From Aspidiotus rigidus (taxonomy: Eukaryota; Arthropoda; Insecta; Hemiptera; Diaspididae): a stretch of 64,000 bases of DNA. Shown here piece after piece: positions 47,094-58,048 of this stretch (position 1 is its first letter; the number at the start of each line of letters is the position of its first letter). Position numbers and translations under genes: made by a program. The notes beneath the pieces are model-generated. The model saw nothing but the letters and a program-made list of their open reading frames with translations. It was not told the origin of the DNA and ran no database searches. Location of the stretch: the NCBI GenBank assembly GCA_035079385.1, contig JAVHKY010000023.1, forward strand, positions 1,116,001-1,180,000. Direction: 5' to 3'.

Positions 47094-47362
47094 GTTTAGC
47101 AACTCAAAATGGAAAACCGACGAAACAAGACCAGAAGAAAGTGATCGACGAAGAGCTCGAAGAATGCGAAGATTGCCTTCAACGGAGTATCTCAAATTAC
47201 TGCTCTGATACGATGCTATACAAAAGACTGCCATTCACGAAATGGGTTCCTCTCTACAGTTGGAGTTACTTGATGCGAGATTTCATTGCTGGTATCACAG
47301 TTGGACTAACAGCCATACCACAAGGCATCGCATACGCGAATGTAGCCGGCCTCGAACCTCAA
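47094..47362 (+). CDS. SLC26A11: SLC26A11-like anion transporter, coding exon 2
   Basis: The acceptor CTGTATCTAG (47084-47093) and donor CAA/GTGAGT (47363) bound 269 bp, which starts in phase 1 and ends in phase 0. It encodes residues 36-124: an acidic, Lys-rich cytoplasmic segment (DQKKVIDEELEECEDC), then LPFTKWVPLYSWSYLMRDFI, and the first membrane helix with GITVGLTAIPQGIAYA and AGLEPQ. This is the SLC26/SulP signature around helix 1, which helps form the anion site. SLC26A11 proteins carry sulfate or other anions across membranes without sodium. A 6-bp downstream acceptor (TTTAG at 47099) is possible and would remove two codons. Confidence 0.93.
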
Positions 47363-47639
47363 GTGAGTATAGTATTAAATATCGTATCTCTCGATTCCAC
47401 TGAAATTCCCAATACAGCCAACTCTATATATCACACAAAAACCGCTACAAAATTCTATCTTCAGAATTTTCCTCTCACCTTCTCACACACAGATTATACT
47501 AGCTTTAAATTAGGCTTAGCATACGCCTATGCTGCGCTAAACTAATACTAGACTATACCAGACTGTCGATGACGTCACAAGTAAATTCAAGTTGATGACG
47601 TTACGAAATAAAGTCGCAAGTAGATTCAATGGATGATGG

Positions 47640-47833
47640 TGACGTCACAAAGAGGTTCAAACTCGTCAATAGTTTTGCTGTGCTTTTATCCGCTATCGAA
47701 AAGTCGCAAATGTGGGATTGGGTTTCCTCTTAATGTCTTTACCGGTACTCCAGCTGTCTATTGGAACATGTATTGGAAATTTGCGAGTCCAAGTCTGAAT
47801 TGGTCTCACCCCTCAGAAAATTTGCGCGATATA
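47640..47833 (+). repeat. repeat R, copy 1, split by the hAT insertion
   Basis: TGCTTTTATCCGCTATCGAA onward, with GGGTTTCCTC, TTAATGTCTTTACCGG and CAGAAAATTTGCG, matches the inverse of 52740-53060 with about three-quarters identity by eye. The similarity resumes beyond the hAT at 50814 (GGAATGGGGACGAGCGAGC), so the hAT landed inside this repeat. TGACGTCAC motifs lie just upstream (47572 and 47639), as they do next to copy 2. Confidence 0.6.
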
Positions 47834-48053
47834 TACTAGACCAGTGGTTCTCAAACTTTTGGAGGCTGCAGCCCTCTCCAGTGGCCTCTTCCTTTTCCGC
47901 GGCCCCCTAAAAAAAAATGTTTGCTAAATGTCAAAAGACCGGAAAAAATGGTGCAAACGCCGACCTTCACCCCAAGCTTGGCCCCCTGGTATGGAGGGGG
48001 GTACGAACGACTCATAGGTTGCATACAAAAAAGCCTTTCTAAAGCGCTCGGCA

Positions 48054-50243
48054 TAGTAGGGTCCCAGTTATACAGAAAAACCCGTCCGCTCGATGTGGCT
48101 GTTGAAAGCAATTTTAATATTGATTATTATTTTACATACTCAGACGAAGAAATATAGCCTGTATGCCTATTTTTCTCACTCCCTGTTTTCCGAGGTACCA
48201 CCCCCTTAATCTAAAAAGCTCGGTTATCTCGAGAAATATTGACTTTTTGAAAAAAGTTTTCAAACAAAAGTTGTTCCATTATGTCTCCTCCACAACTTTA
48301 CCTCTTATGAAAATTTCATTTTGAACAATCCTCGCCTTTCAAATTTGAAAAAACATTGGTAAAAGAAACAAAGAATCACGTTGTCTTACATTTTTAATGA
48401 GAAATTTTGAACATGCAGTCAAATATATGATTACAAAAAATATTTAGAATTCAGTTTCCTTTTGAATGATGAGTGTCAAGAAGACTTCACCCCACCCCTC
48501 CCTCATTTCAAAAGCTCAACCCCCGCCTCTCCTCTTAGTCAAAATCGAGGTTTTGAATAGTAATAAATCTAACCTCCAGCCTATCATGTTACCCTTCTGA
48601 GCTGATGATGTAAAAGCTGAACAGGAAATTGAAAATTGATCTCAATTGATCTCCTCTGAGCTAGAACTTGTAACTTCTTAAGGCAGGTACTTTTTCAAGG
48701 AATTTCTAAATTCAAGGTAAAAAGGTGAAGTGAACAATCATGATAAATTAAAATGAAGCATATTTTTTTTGAAAATTTATCATTAATCAAATATTTGCGA
48801 GGTAAGAGGAGGGGCGGGGGGTGGATCTTTTGGAATGAGGGAGGGGTGGGGGGAAGTAGTCTCGTCTTGATACTCATTGGAAAGGAAACTGAATTCTAAA
48901 CATTTTTTGTGACTGTATGTTTGATAAAAATGTAAAAAATTGTAATTCTTTGTTTTTTCTACCATGTTTTTTCAAATTTGAAGCGCGAGGATTGCTCAAA
49001 ATGAAATTTTTATGGGAGGTAAAGTTGTAGAGGAGACATAATGGAACAACTTTTGTTGGAAAACTTTTTTCAAAAAGTCAATATTTCTCGAGATAGACGA
49101 GCTTTTCAGTTTAGGCTGGGGTGGTACCTTGGAAAACAGGGAGTGAGAAAAAAAATCTCCGGCGACTAAAGAATTTTCTGGCATAGCCAAATAAATGAAA
49201 ATCATGTTCCATGTCTTTTATATTTTATCAGTCACCTTGAAATATTTCACTCTAGGCTTCTACTAGTCAAGTGTTCGTGAGATATTATTCGTTTACCCCT
49301 TTACCTATCTTGGCGTCGTATAAGTCTTCTATGAGAAATATGAGGTAGCGCGAACTGGCTCCGCTCGTTCGCCCCCCGTCTCGCTGTTGTATTGGAATGG
49401 TATGAGACAATTCAAGTCTAGGGGACTTGGAAAAATGTCGACTATCCAGCCTTTATTTATATAATTATTTTATTATTTAATTATTTAATATTATTTATTT
49501 ATTTATTTATCATTAATTCTTGTACTAGGTCAAGTGTTCGTGAGATATTATTCGTTTACCCCTTTACCTATCTTGGCGTCGTATAAATCTTGTAAGAGAA
49601 ATATTTTGAGGTAATTCTGGGTGTTCTATATTTTGAGGTATCAACTTTCGTGGGGCGAACGAGCGATCTCGCTGTTGTATTGGAATGGTATGAGAAAATT
49701 CAAGTCTTCTATGAGAAATATGAGGTAGCGCGAACTCGCTCCGCTCGTTCGCCCCCTGTCTCGCTGTTGTATTGGAATGGTATGAGACAATTCAAGTCTA
49801 GGGGACTTGAAAAAATGTCGACTATCCAGCCATATATGATAGGAAGAGGGACTTAGAAAATTTTCTAATTATTAATTATATTAATTATTTAATTATTTAT
49901 TTATTTAATTATTTAATTATTTATCTATTTATTTATTTATTTAATTATTTAATTATTTAATCATTTAATTATTTAATTATTAATTAATTAATTATTTATT
50001 ATTATTACGCGGGGTGTACTCGCGAATTTCTGAATCACCCACGGGGTAGAGATTTCTCTTGACGGGGGGGAGGGGGGGGTGTACTCGCGAGTTTCAAAAT
50101 CGGGGTCCGGCGAGAGAAAAGACATGGAACATGTCAATAGGCATACAGGCTATATTTGTTCGTCTGAGTATGTAAAATAATAATCAATCATAAAATTGCT
50201 TCTAACAGCCACATCGAGCGGATTTACGGTTAGGACCCTACTA
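48054..50243. mobile_element. foldback element F, copy 1, interrupted
   Basis: The left arm begins TAGTAGGGTCCCAG and the right arm ends GGACCCTACTA. The arms include CCGCTCGATGTGGCTGTT, TTACATACTCAGACGAA, CTCACTCCCTGTTTTCC, GAGGTACCACCCCC, GAAATATTGACTTTTTG and long matching stretches out to a centre near 48620-48660. The right arm is broken after GAGTGAGAAA (about 49150) and resumes at 50137 with ATAGGCATACAGGC, because element Y, copy 1 has inserted. It has no transposase. Confidence 0.85.
49172..50136 (+). mobile_element. element Y, copy 1, inserted in foldback F
   Basis: It starts AATTTTCTGGCATAGCC, CATGTTCCATGTC and ends GACATGGAACATGTCA. Inside are two near-repeats of CTCGCTGTTGTATTGGAATG with GCTCCGCTCGTTCGCCCCC, AT-rich tracts at about 49455-49515 and 49863-50010, and the GTACTCGCG/G-run segment. 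A 68-codon frame at 49650-49856 recurs in copy 2 but sits in repeat DNA and is not thought to be a gene. About 16 bp of filler of unclear origin lie between the broken F arm and the Y start. Confidence 0.75.
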
Positions 50244-50813
50244 GCAAGTCTTTAGTCAGTTTCACTGAAAATTCAAGCCAAAAGTCGAAAGCACAAGTTT
50301 TAGAGATCTGATTATGTAAACTTCTTTACAGGTAAGATGGGACTTGGAAAATTCTTTATTTTACTGTCCAAAATACCAATTTCAAAAGTCTACTAGAAAA
50401 AAAGAATAAATTATTCTTTTTTGTCAGAAAGTTTTCTCGGTATTATGGCTCCAATATTGTGACTTAAAGACAAGACCGCGAATATACGAAGATATAGGGA
50501 GTTAAGCATACATATATAAAAAAGTCATTAAACCTTTGCAGACTTGCAGAGTGATAAAAATGGGGAAACATTGATATTAGAGACAAAAAAAGGGAGCGAA
50601 ACTGTTCAAAAACTTGGATTTGCTGTAGAGAAGGAAAAATGAATAGCTGAAGATTAAAAAGAATAAGTATTGAGAGAAATGTTTTCCACTATATTGTATA
50701 TTCGCATTCTTCATTAGTTCATTGCATTCTCCATTTCTACTCGATTGGACCACTATTTTTAAAAATCACTTCAACCCTTCGCGGCCCCCAGTTTGAGAAC
50801 CATTGTACTAGAC

Positions 50814-52730
50814 TAGGAATGGGGACGAGCGAGCGAAAGCAACCTGGTATACATTATTGATAAAGCGCTCAAATTCAATAATTTTCTATAGAGCAGAGAA
50901 ACTTACTCTGAATTATTTTGTCTGAACTGGTAGCTGAATTAAGGGACTATGAGAAGAGATTGAAAATGATCTTTATTTCTTTGGCCCCGCCGGAACATCT
51001 CATCTTCCAAAACCAACATTTTGCCTACAACGTCTCTTCATCTATAACGTGCCGCACTATGTAATACTTCTGATACCGACCTATAAATCTTTAGGCAAAA
51101 TGTGATCAATTATTACACATTGAGGGTAGTATTATTACTCCTATCTGACAAGTTCGAACTTTCATTTTCACCGCATTATATCAAATATGTGTGATGAACT
51201 GACAACTCAATTTATCAGTTTTGGCTCGTGTCATGACAAGGACAGACGATGACCGTTACATTTTGGAAAACTATTGACCTAATTTACTCAGAAGGCTACA
51301 TGCCTCACTCTCCAGAGGAATGTACCAAACGATAGTTTAACCAACAAAGCAATCTGAAGAAATGCAGGCTGGTCACGCAACTGTACCCAGAAATGTACCA
51401 GAAAACGGTGTCTTTGTTGGAAAACAAGAGTCTTATGTAATTTTCCATATTTTTAGTGATAAGTAAGACTTCGTCATTTTATTTTCATACCTGTTCGAAT
51501 TTGTAAATTTTTTATTGTTTATAACTAGCTAAGCATTAATATAAACGGTCTGGGAAGTTAGTTTACGAACTGCCGGTAGTTTATAAAGTGCCTAGCTGTT
51601 TATAAACTGACAGAATTTATAAACTGCCGGTAACGTACATACAGGGCGAGGTAAAATGATGTTAACAGTTAGACGGAACTTGTCTCAATTTGAATTGGTA
51701 CAAAAATGAGAAATTTATGGTGCGTATTAAAGGGTACAAAGTTTGTACTATGATTTCATTCACAATTTTAGACCAGTAAGAAGTTCGTATATTTCGTCTG
51801 AACCGAGTGATGACTTTTTGAGAACCTTGACTAATGAAGGGTACACGGGAAGAAGGGGGAATGTCTACTTTTTAAAAATTTTGAGTTAGATACGTTTTTA
51901 TTTAGTGAAAGACCTGCGCTCTTTTACGTACTGCTATCAGAATCGCATGAAAAACTCGCCTTCACACCAAAAAACGCACTTCTAAAACTGGTGTAACCAT
52001 TGTTATCAGGTGATTTCCTCGGTAAAAAGTTTTGTGGACATTCCCTTTTCTTCCCGTTTACCCTTCACACACGTCAATTTTGGCCACATTTTAAGCCTCC
52101 ACTCGGCTTAGAAAAAACGTTGTTTTGGGCGAAAATTAAAGATAAAATTGGGTTACAAGTTTCGTAGTTTTGAAGTATAAATCTAATATACAACCCGGTA
52201 TATCATATCTTTCTTGAAGATAGAAAAAATTCTGAAAGCAGATATTTTCACCAAATCTTTTTTCCTCAACTCATCAATTTCTTTTGTGAACCCGACTCTC
52301 CAGTTCTATGTATGTTATTTTGGTTATTAGAAAAATATCCGTCTGATTTACAAGACCAAGAAAACATGTACGGATCACTATTGTCGAATTTGTAGAAAAA
52401 ATGTGACAAGAAGAAAAAAAAATGAGAAAAGATAATATACGGTACGTAACTTGAACAATGTCAAGGCTAGACGACCCATTCATTATTTTTTACGTTTCCT
52501 GATAACTTTTTATTTTAATCTGAAACAATAGACCTATGATTTGAAACGTAGAATACTCGTAGAGAAGACTATTACAGGTTGGTCAGTTCACGCGCATTAC
52601 AAAATAACACGTTCCAAATGAATGATTTTTAGTGAATTCTTCTTATACTCCGTGTATTTAGATTAACACGTCGATGAAACTAAAAAGTTCATGAGTTCCA
52701 AGGAAGCCAACCTGTAGAATATAGAGCAGA
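50814..52730. other. intronic sequence with a decayed foldback
   Basis: From 50814 some bases continue repeat R. Around 51540-51640 TTTATAAACTGCCGG-like words repeat. At 51832-51872 and 52031-52074 GAAGGGTACACGGGAAGAAG and its inverse form short arms, and AAATTAAAGATAAAATTGGG near 52133 matches the right arm of the foldback at 53356-56000, so a degenerate relative probably spans about 51640-52200. Confidence 0.4.
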
Positions 52731-53066
52731 CTAGATATGTACGTATACTCGGACAATCACTACTTTAATGGATACTCTCCCAAACGATAGTACAATGGAG
52801 GATATGAATTCAAAAATTTGTAATAACGATCTCAAGCTCATTTGCTCCCATTCTTGGTTAGGTATCATAAGCGGTCTATTCGGGATCAAGTCAAGGATTT
52901 CTTGTAAATTTTCTGGTGGGAAAATCAACTCAGTCTTGGTCTCGCAGATTTTACAATTGACGGCTGGGGTGTCGATGCCGATGCCGGTAAAGACATTAAA
53001 AAGAAGAAACCCAGTCGCAAACTTGCGAATTTTTAGTATCGGATAAGGGCACAGTAGGGACATCAA
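52731..53066 (-). repeat. repeat R, copy 2, with a 111-codon open frame
   Basis: Minus strand. It is related to 47640-47833 plus the piece after 50814. The frame is open for 111 codons (MMSLLCPYPILKIRKF..., NVFTGIGIDTPAVNCKICET, PPENLQEILDLIPNRP, QEWEQMSLRSLLQIFEFISS). The composition looks protein-like and contains a CxxC pair, but I recognise no family, and copy 1 has a frame with the same residues in part. It may be a fragment of an unidentified element or captured exon. Confidence 0.35.
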
Positions 53067-53355
53067 TCAGTAAAAACTTTCTTGTGACGTAATCACCATC
53101 CGTGACGATATTAGTACGTGACGTCATCAGCTTGAATTTGTCTGTGACGTCATCAATATCCGTGACGTCATGTCATTAGTTTGTGACGTCATCAACATTT
53201 CTTTCTTTTAACAGGGAACCTGTTCTACCGGAGGGGGGGAGGAGGTTGAAAAATTTACCGTATGCCGTGCGTCGTGTGATATCTGGCCAAAACAAAAATG
53301 GTCTAAGTTCAACATCATTGGCAAAAATGGTTTAAGTCCCCCTCCTATCATATTA
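53067..53355. repeat. TGACGTCA cluster and M minisatellite
   Basis: Within about 140 bp, GTGACGT-type motifs recur seven times, four as GTGACGTCAT (about 53119, 53143, 53162 and 53185). TGACGTCA is the palindromic consensus site of CREB/ATF bZIP factors. M units with AAGTCCCCCTCCTATCATAT follow up to the insertion point of the foldback at 53356. Confidence 0.65.
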
Positions 53356-53569
53356 CACAGGGTGGTCCAACAGTTGAATGGGGATTTGGACTAAATTTGT
53401 TGTAGCCCAAAAACGCGAAACGTTAGTCGTATAATTCAAATGTTACCTTTAATTTGCGTCAAATATGAAGTCTCTACGATTTTTGTGAGCCGAGTTATGG
53501 ACCAAAATGTGCCAAAAATTTGACGCAAGGGTTCCCAAAGTTGTTAATTATCAAGGAATCTAATTTGTG

Positions 53570-54255
53570 GCGTAAAGAATCGCGTTATCCCTTAATTTCT
53601 TTCGATGCTCTGGTGAAATTTACTGCTGAACCCCCAAAAAACGGTTAATAATTTCTGAGAAGCACCGAAACGGGTCAATGAGCCCAAAAAGAGTCAAAAT
53701 TTCCACAAAATGTAAAATTGCGTAATCTTCGAAGTTTTTCTTGGTTCCAAGATAAAATTTAGCGCTGAGTCTGAAAGAAATACCAAAATGACCCTACGGA
53801 GCATCAAAATGGGTTAATGGGCCCAAAAAGGGTCAAAATATCCCCAAAATGATAAAATCGCCCAACCTTAGGAGTTTTTCTCGATTCTGAGATAAAGTTT
53901 CGCGCTAAATCTGAATAACACTGTTAAAAAATACTGCGAAGCAGCAAAATAGGTTTACGGGCCCAAAAAGGGTCAACATTTCTCCAAGATGATAAAACCG
54001 CCCAATCTTCGAAGTTTTTCTCGATTCTGAGATAAAATTTAGCGCTGAATCTGAATAAAATTGTTAAGAAATTCGGCAAAGCACCAAAATGGATTAATGG
54101 GACCAAAAAGGGTCAAAATTTCTCCAAAACGAAAAAAATCGCCTAACCTTCAAGTTTTTCTTGATTCTAGGGTAAAATTGTGTGCTGAGTTGAAAAAAAA
54201 AACTGTTGAATGCGAAGCACCAAAATGTGTGAAAGTGACCGAAAACAATCACAGT
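53570..54255. repeat. left tandem array, about 130-bp units
   Basis: Four to five copies of a unit with GGGCCCAAAAAGGGTCAAAAT, then GATAAAATCGCCCAA, GTTTTTCTCGATTCTGAG and GCGCTGAATCTGAATAA and a GCACCAAAATGGG part. Copies start near 53670, 53820, 53958 and 54098. The units are the inverse of those at 55260-55760. Confidence 0.75.
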
Positions 54256-55255
54256 TTTGTCAGCCAGTGCAGAGAAGGATATCCCGAGACCGTGGTTCGT
54301 TAAGCTTCCCGTGAGAGAACAATCAAGAACCCTGTGTTCGATCCTTCATGTGTTTTCACGCAAAATTTTACAGATTCACCCGCCTCTATTGAATAGGGGG
54401 CCCTATCCGATCTCCCACCGCGAGCTCATGACCGAGGATAGACTTCTGAGTAAACTTGCCACCTTTGCGTGAAACGACTTGCCCGTCCTATTACGGGGCC
54501 TATTCAATCTCACACCGTGAGCTCATAACGAAAGACGAGCTTCACAGTATCACTCCCACCCTCGCGTGAACGTATGAGAATTTTCTCACATCCACCTGCC
54601 TCTATCGAACAGGAGGCCTTGATCGTTCTCTTACCGCAAGCATGTAAGGGAAAACGATGTCGCCAGTATCATTCTCTCCTTCGCCCAAAACAACAGGAGT
54701 TTTAGCGGAAGCACCCGCCTCGATCATACACGGGGCCTCAGTCGATCTATGTTCAACCCAGAGATCATTCGCCTGCCTCTGTCAAACACGGGTCTTGATC
54801 GTTCTCTTACCGCGAACCCATGACGAAAGTCGAACTTGACGGTGTCATTCCTTCCTCCGAATGATACCCCGAGAAATTCCGGGCGTTTGTCTGCCTCAAT
54901 CAAAGACTGAGCTGTAGCTGATCGCTCATCACGAGCAAGACCGAATTTGCGGTATCCTCCCATTGCCTGAATCAAGGAGTTTTTGCACTTTGGCCCGCTT
55001 TGATCATACGCAGAGCCCTAGTCGATCCCTCACCGCGAACATTCAACGGAAGATAAATTTGTCGTCTCCCTCCAATCCCCAAATGAGGAGAATTTCCGCA
55101 ATTTTCTCTTTTGGATCTGTCACCCGACGCTATTCGATCTCTCCCTTCTGCGAGCGCACTCAATGGCAGACGAACTTATCGACGTTCCTTCCATCCCCTG
55201 AATCAACAATTTTACTGCAGAATGATAAAAATTTTCAATTTTTCATTTTGCAGAT
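54256..55255. repeat. central tandem array, about 110-bp units
   Basis: This segment is richer in G+C, with seven or eight degenerate units containing GCCTCTATCGAACAGGAGG, TTGATCGTTCTCTTACCGCG, GAGCTCATGACGAAAG-like and TATCATTC-CTCC words. Comparable points lie near 54421, 54521, 54635, 54815, 54925, 55040 and 55153. It has no counterpart in inverse orientation, so it forms the loop of the foldback. Frames across it are open but repeat-derived. Confidence 0.65.
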
Positions 55256-55760
55256 CATCTAGGGCCATTTCAGTATTTGGGGGAATTTTGATTCTCTTTG
55301 AGCCCATCAACCCATTTTGGTGCTTCGAAGTATTTTTAAGCATTTTTTTCGGACTCAGCGCGAAAGTCCACTTGAAAATTGAATTAAAATTTAAAAGTTT
55401 GATCAATTTTCCAATTTAGGAAAATTTTGGCCTTTTTTGGGTCCATTAACCCCTTTTTGGTGCTCCGAAGAGCTTTTTAAGCATTTTTTTCGGACTCAGC
55501 GCAAAAGTCGACTTGAAAATCGAATTAAAATTTGAAATTTTGAACAATTTTCCAATTTGGAGAAATTTTGGCTCTTTTTGGGCCCATTAACCCACTTTGG
55601 TGCTTCGAAGAACTGCTGAAGAATTTTTTTCGGACTCAGCGCAAAAGTCGACTTGAAAATAGAATTAAAATTTGAAAGTTTGAACGATTTTCCAATTTGG
55701 GGAAATTTTGGGCCTATTAACCCATTTTGGTGCTTCTCAGGATTTTGTTACTATTTTTCT
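55256..55760. repeat. right tandem array, inverse of the left array
   Basis: About four units of roughly 130 bp with GCCCATTAACCCATTTTGGTG, then TTTTTTTCGGACTCAGCGC, AAAGTCGACTTGAAAAT and TTTCCAATTTGGGGAAATTT. Copies start near 55300, 55440, 55580 and 55708. Their inverse corresponds to the left array, giving a large hairpin potential. Confidence 0.75.
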
Positions 55761-56002
55761 CGTTTTCCCCGTCCAAATTCACTTAAGAAACAATAATTTG
55801 ATTAATAAACTTTTCAAAATTCAGCTCAATACTGTAAATTAATTAATTTTCAAGCCCTATTTTGGGGACCCTGGCGAATTGATGAATTTTAGGCACATTT
55901 TGGTCCATAACTCGACTCAGAAAAGTCGTAGAGACTTCATATTTGGCACAAATTAAAGATAAAATTGGGATACAAGTTTCGTACATTTTGGACCACCCAG
56001 TA

Positions 56003-56940
56003 TAGCTCGGATTGCACTAAAAAAAATTTCAACTCTCGAGTCATAATATATGATAGGAGAGGGACTTGCAAAAAGATGACTTCCTTTACAAAATTATACG
56101 AGGAATGCAGGGAACCTGTAGTATGGGTCGAATTGGTTTTGTATTGAGAATTCAGATTAAAATCTCGGAGACACTCAAGTTTTCCCGAGTCCCTTGTATC
56201 ATACCTAAAAGTGAGAATTTGACCAAGTTCCTTTCCAATCACATATTAAGGTTCGAGTGTCAAAGTTTTCCTGAATCCCCCGTTCCATCATAAATTTTCA
56301 AGTCCAATCCGAGCTATAGATGATAAAACGGGGACTTGAATCATGTTGGACTTGGACCATTTTTGTTTTGGTTGGACATTACAGGACGCACAGCACACAG
56401 TGAACGGCGCACGGCAAATTTTAATAGGGATCCTGTTCTTGGGGGGGTCTAATTCAAAAAACGACGACTCTTTTAACATAATTGAACGAGGAACGCAGGA
56501 AACCTGTTCTATGGATCGAATTGCTTCTGGTATTAAGAATTACATGTTATTAATTTTTTCAAACTTTACCGTTTCATGGTATCATCTTGATTTTTCCATG
56601 CCCCCTCCTGTCAGATACAGCATGGAGGTCAAGATTTTTATAAGTTTCTCTCTAACCATACATAGCTCGGAGATCGAAATTTTTTCAAGTCTCCCGCCTA
56701 TCATTTATAGCTCGAAACTTGAAATTTTTCCCAGTCCAATTCGAGGTATATGTGATAGGAGAGACTACAAACACATTGACGCAGGAGAATCAAAAAAACT
56801 TACGACTCTTCAAGATCTCAATTTGAATTCTCAATACCAATAAGTACCGATTCGACCCATAGAAATGTTCCCTGCGTTCCTCATTTAATTTCGTTGAGGA
56901 GGTCGTCGTTTTTCCTTTTCGGAATAAAGCCTAGTAGAGG
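56003..56940. repeat. dispersed minisatellite M, copy 6, with GAACCTGT module
   Basis: It contains units with TATGATAGGAGAGGGACTTG, TCCTGTCAGATACAGCATGG-like and TTTTTCAAGTCTCCCGCC words, plus a second module CAGGGAACCTGTAGTATGGG (56110), repeated as GAAACCTGTTCTATGGATCG (56500) and inversely near 56860. A GAACGGCGCACGGC motif (56401) recurs near 45838. A 166-codon frame at 56343-56843 crosses the array and is probably not a gene. Confidence 0.55.
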
Positions 56941-58048
56941 GGGCAACATGGCCTCGTGGATTTCCATTCTATTATATAAAGGGGAAGCGCGTTTTTATGT
57001 TACGATTAAACTCGACCAGTTTTTGGTATTTCGAGTTGTACTTTGAAATGTAGACGGACATAGGGTACATTTTTTTTTTCTAAAAGTTCATCAGGAAAGT
57101 GCTAAGCAAGTCTCAAAGTTTCAATGCCTGAGTCTTAGAAGCAGGAACCTGGATAACCCGTGTGTAGTTCGTGTTGCCTATGTGGGTCATTATATTATCA
57201 ATAATAGAAACATGCATGGACGAGTAGGGTTCCAGGGATAAAATCAATTGACGAGTAAGTTCATGCAACAATACTTGATTAATTTCAATTCAACTTTTAC
57301 TTTCTCTTACTGTCCTTCAAATAACGTTCGAGTTAGTGACTTTAGTTAGTGCATTAGAGTCGTGCCTGTTTTATAATGCGGTAAGTTACTTATTTATGAA
57401 GAAAAAGTCATTAAATTAAAAAAATTGTTTTCTATAATTATTGTGATATGAACAAAAAAGGCTATATTATTTTTGTCCCGTACTTAAACTCGATAGATTT
57501 GAAAAATACAAATGTATTTAGAACGTGAGTGGGAAAAGTTTATAAGAGTTGTACCTAATGAAATTTCCAATTAAAATACATAAATTTTGGAAATAGAGAA
57601 ATTTGGGAATGTCCGTCAGTCACTGTATAGAAGCATGACCTGTAAGGAGGAGAGATTTTACAGACCAAAATTTACTTGGGATTTCAGCAAGTTGAAGAGA
57701 TTTGTGGACATGAGAAAATTTCTGAGAACTGTGGTTTGAAAGTATATTTGAGGAAGAACAATTTTTAAGTATAAAGTCTGCCAAAAGAAGTTCGAGGTAC
57801 GTATGAGAATATTTGATCAATTTTGAAGTTTTTGAGGTCCAGAAGGTGGAGAAAAGACAATCGCGTGCACCTAAAGCAGAATCAGTAGAATTTTGGTTAT
57901 AGTTTCAAATACTCCAGTATAAAACAAAAAACAAAAATTATTTTGTGGACCTGAGAAATTTTTTGGCATTGTGCTTTCAAATATTTCTTGGGAAAATACC
58001 ATTAAGGTGTTTGCGTAATTCATTTACTATGGTTTATTTTTTGGGGTA
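56941..58048. other. intronic sequence, nothing recognised
   Basis: Between the M array and foldback F, copy 2. Short frames only; an A+T-rich stretch at about 57370-57600. No terminal repeat found. Confidence 0.4.

Larger units (their letters stand above)
47842..50805. mobile_element. hAT-type element (2.96 kb) hosting two nested insertions
   Basis: The ends CAGTGGTTCTCAAACT and AGTTTGAGAACCATTG are inverted with one mismatch. The flanks TACTAGAC at 47834-47841 and 50806-50813 are a perfect 8-bp duplication. Its own DNA is only 47842-48053 and 50244-50805 (about 770 bp); the rest is foldback F, copy 1. No transposase frame is present. Confidence 0.92.
53356..56000. mobile_element. 2.65-kb foldback element made of inverted tandem arrays
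   Basis: The ends CACAGGGTGGTCCAA and TTGGACCACCCAG are inverted and flanked by TA (53354-53355, 56001-56002). The inner arms share GTTGTAGCCCAAAAACGC-type and GAGCCGAGTTATGGACCAAA modules with the element at 20407-20932. Inside are a left array, a central array and a right array in inverse orientation to the left. It has inserted into an M unit: the flanks CCTCCTATCATAT and TAGCTCGG join to give the usual unit. Ends and TA flanks fit Tc1/mariner-type mobilisation. No transposase. Confidence 0.78.

Noticed and set aside
49650..49856. 68-codon frame, nearly repeated at 60581-60847
   Set aside because: It lies wholly inside element Y, spans direct repeats and an M unit, and has no conserved domain. 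The repetition reflects element copies, not a gene.
56343..56843. 166-codon open frame
   Set aside because: It crosses a minisatellite array with unit-derived peptides. The composition and repeats point to a chance frame.
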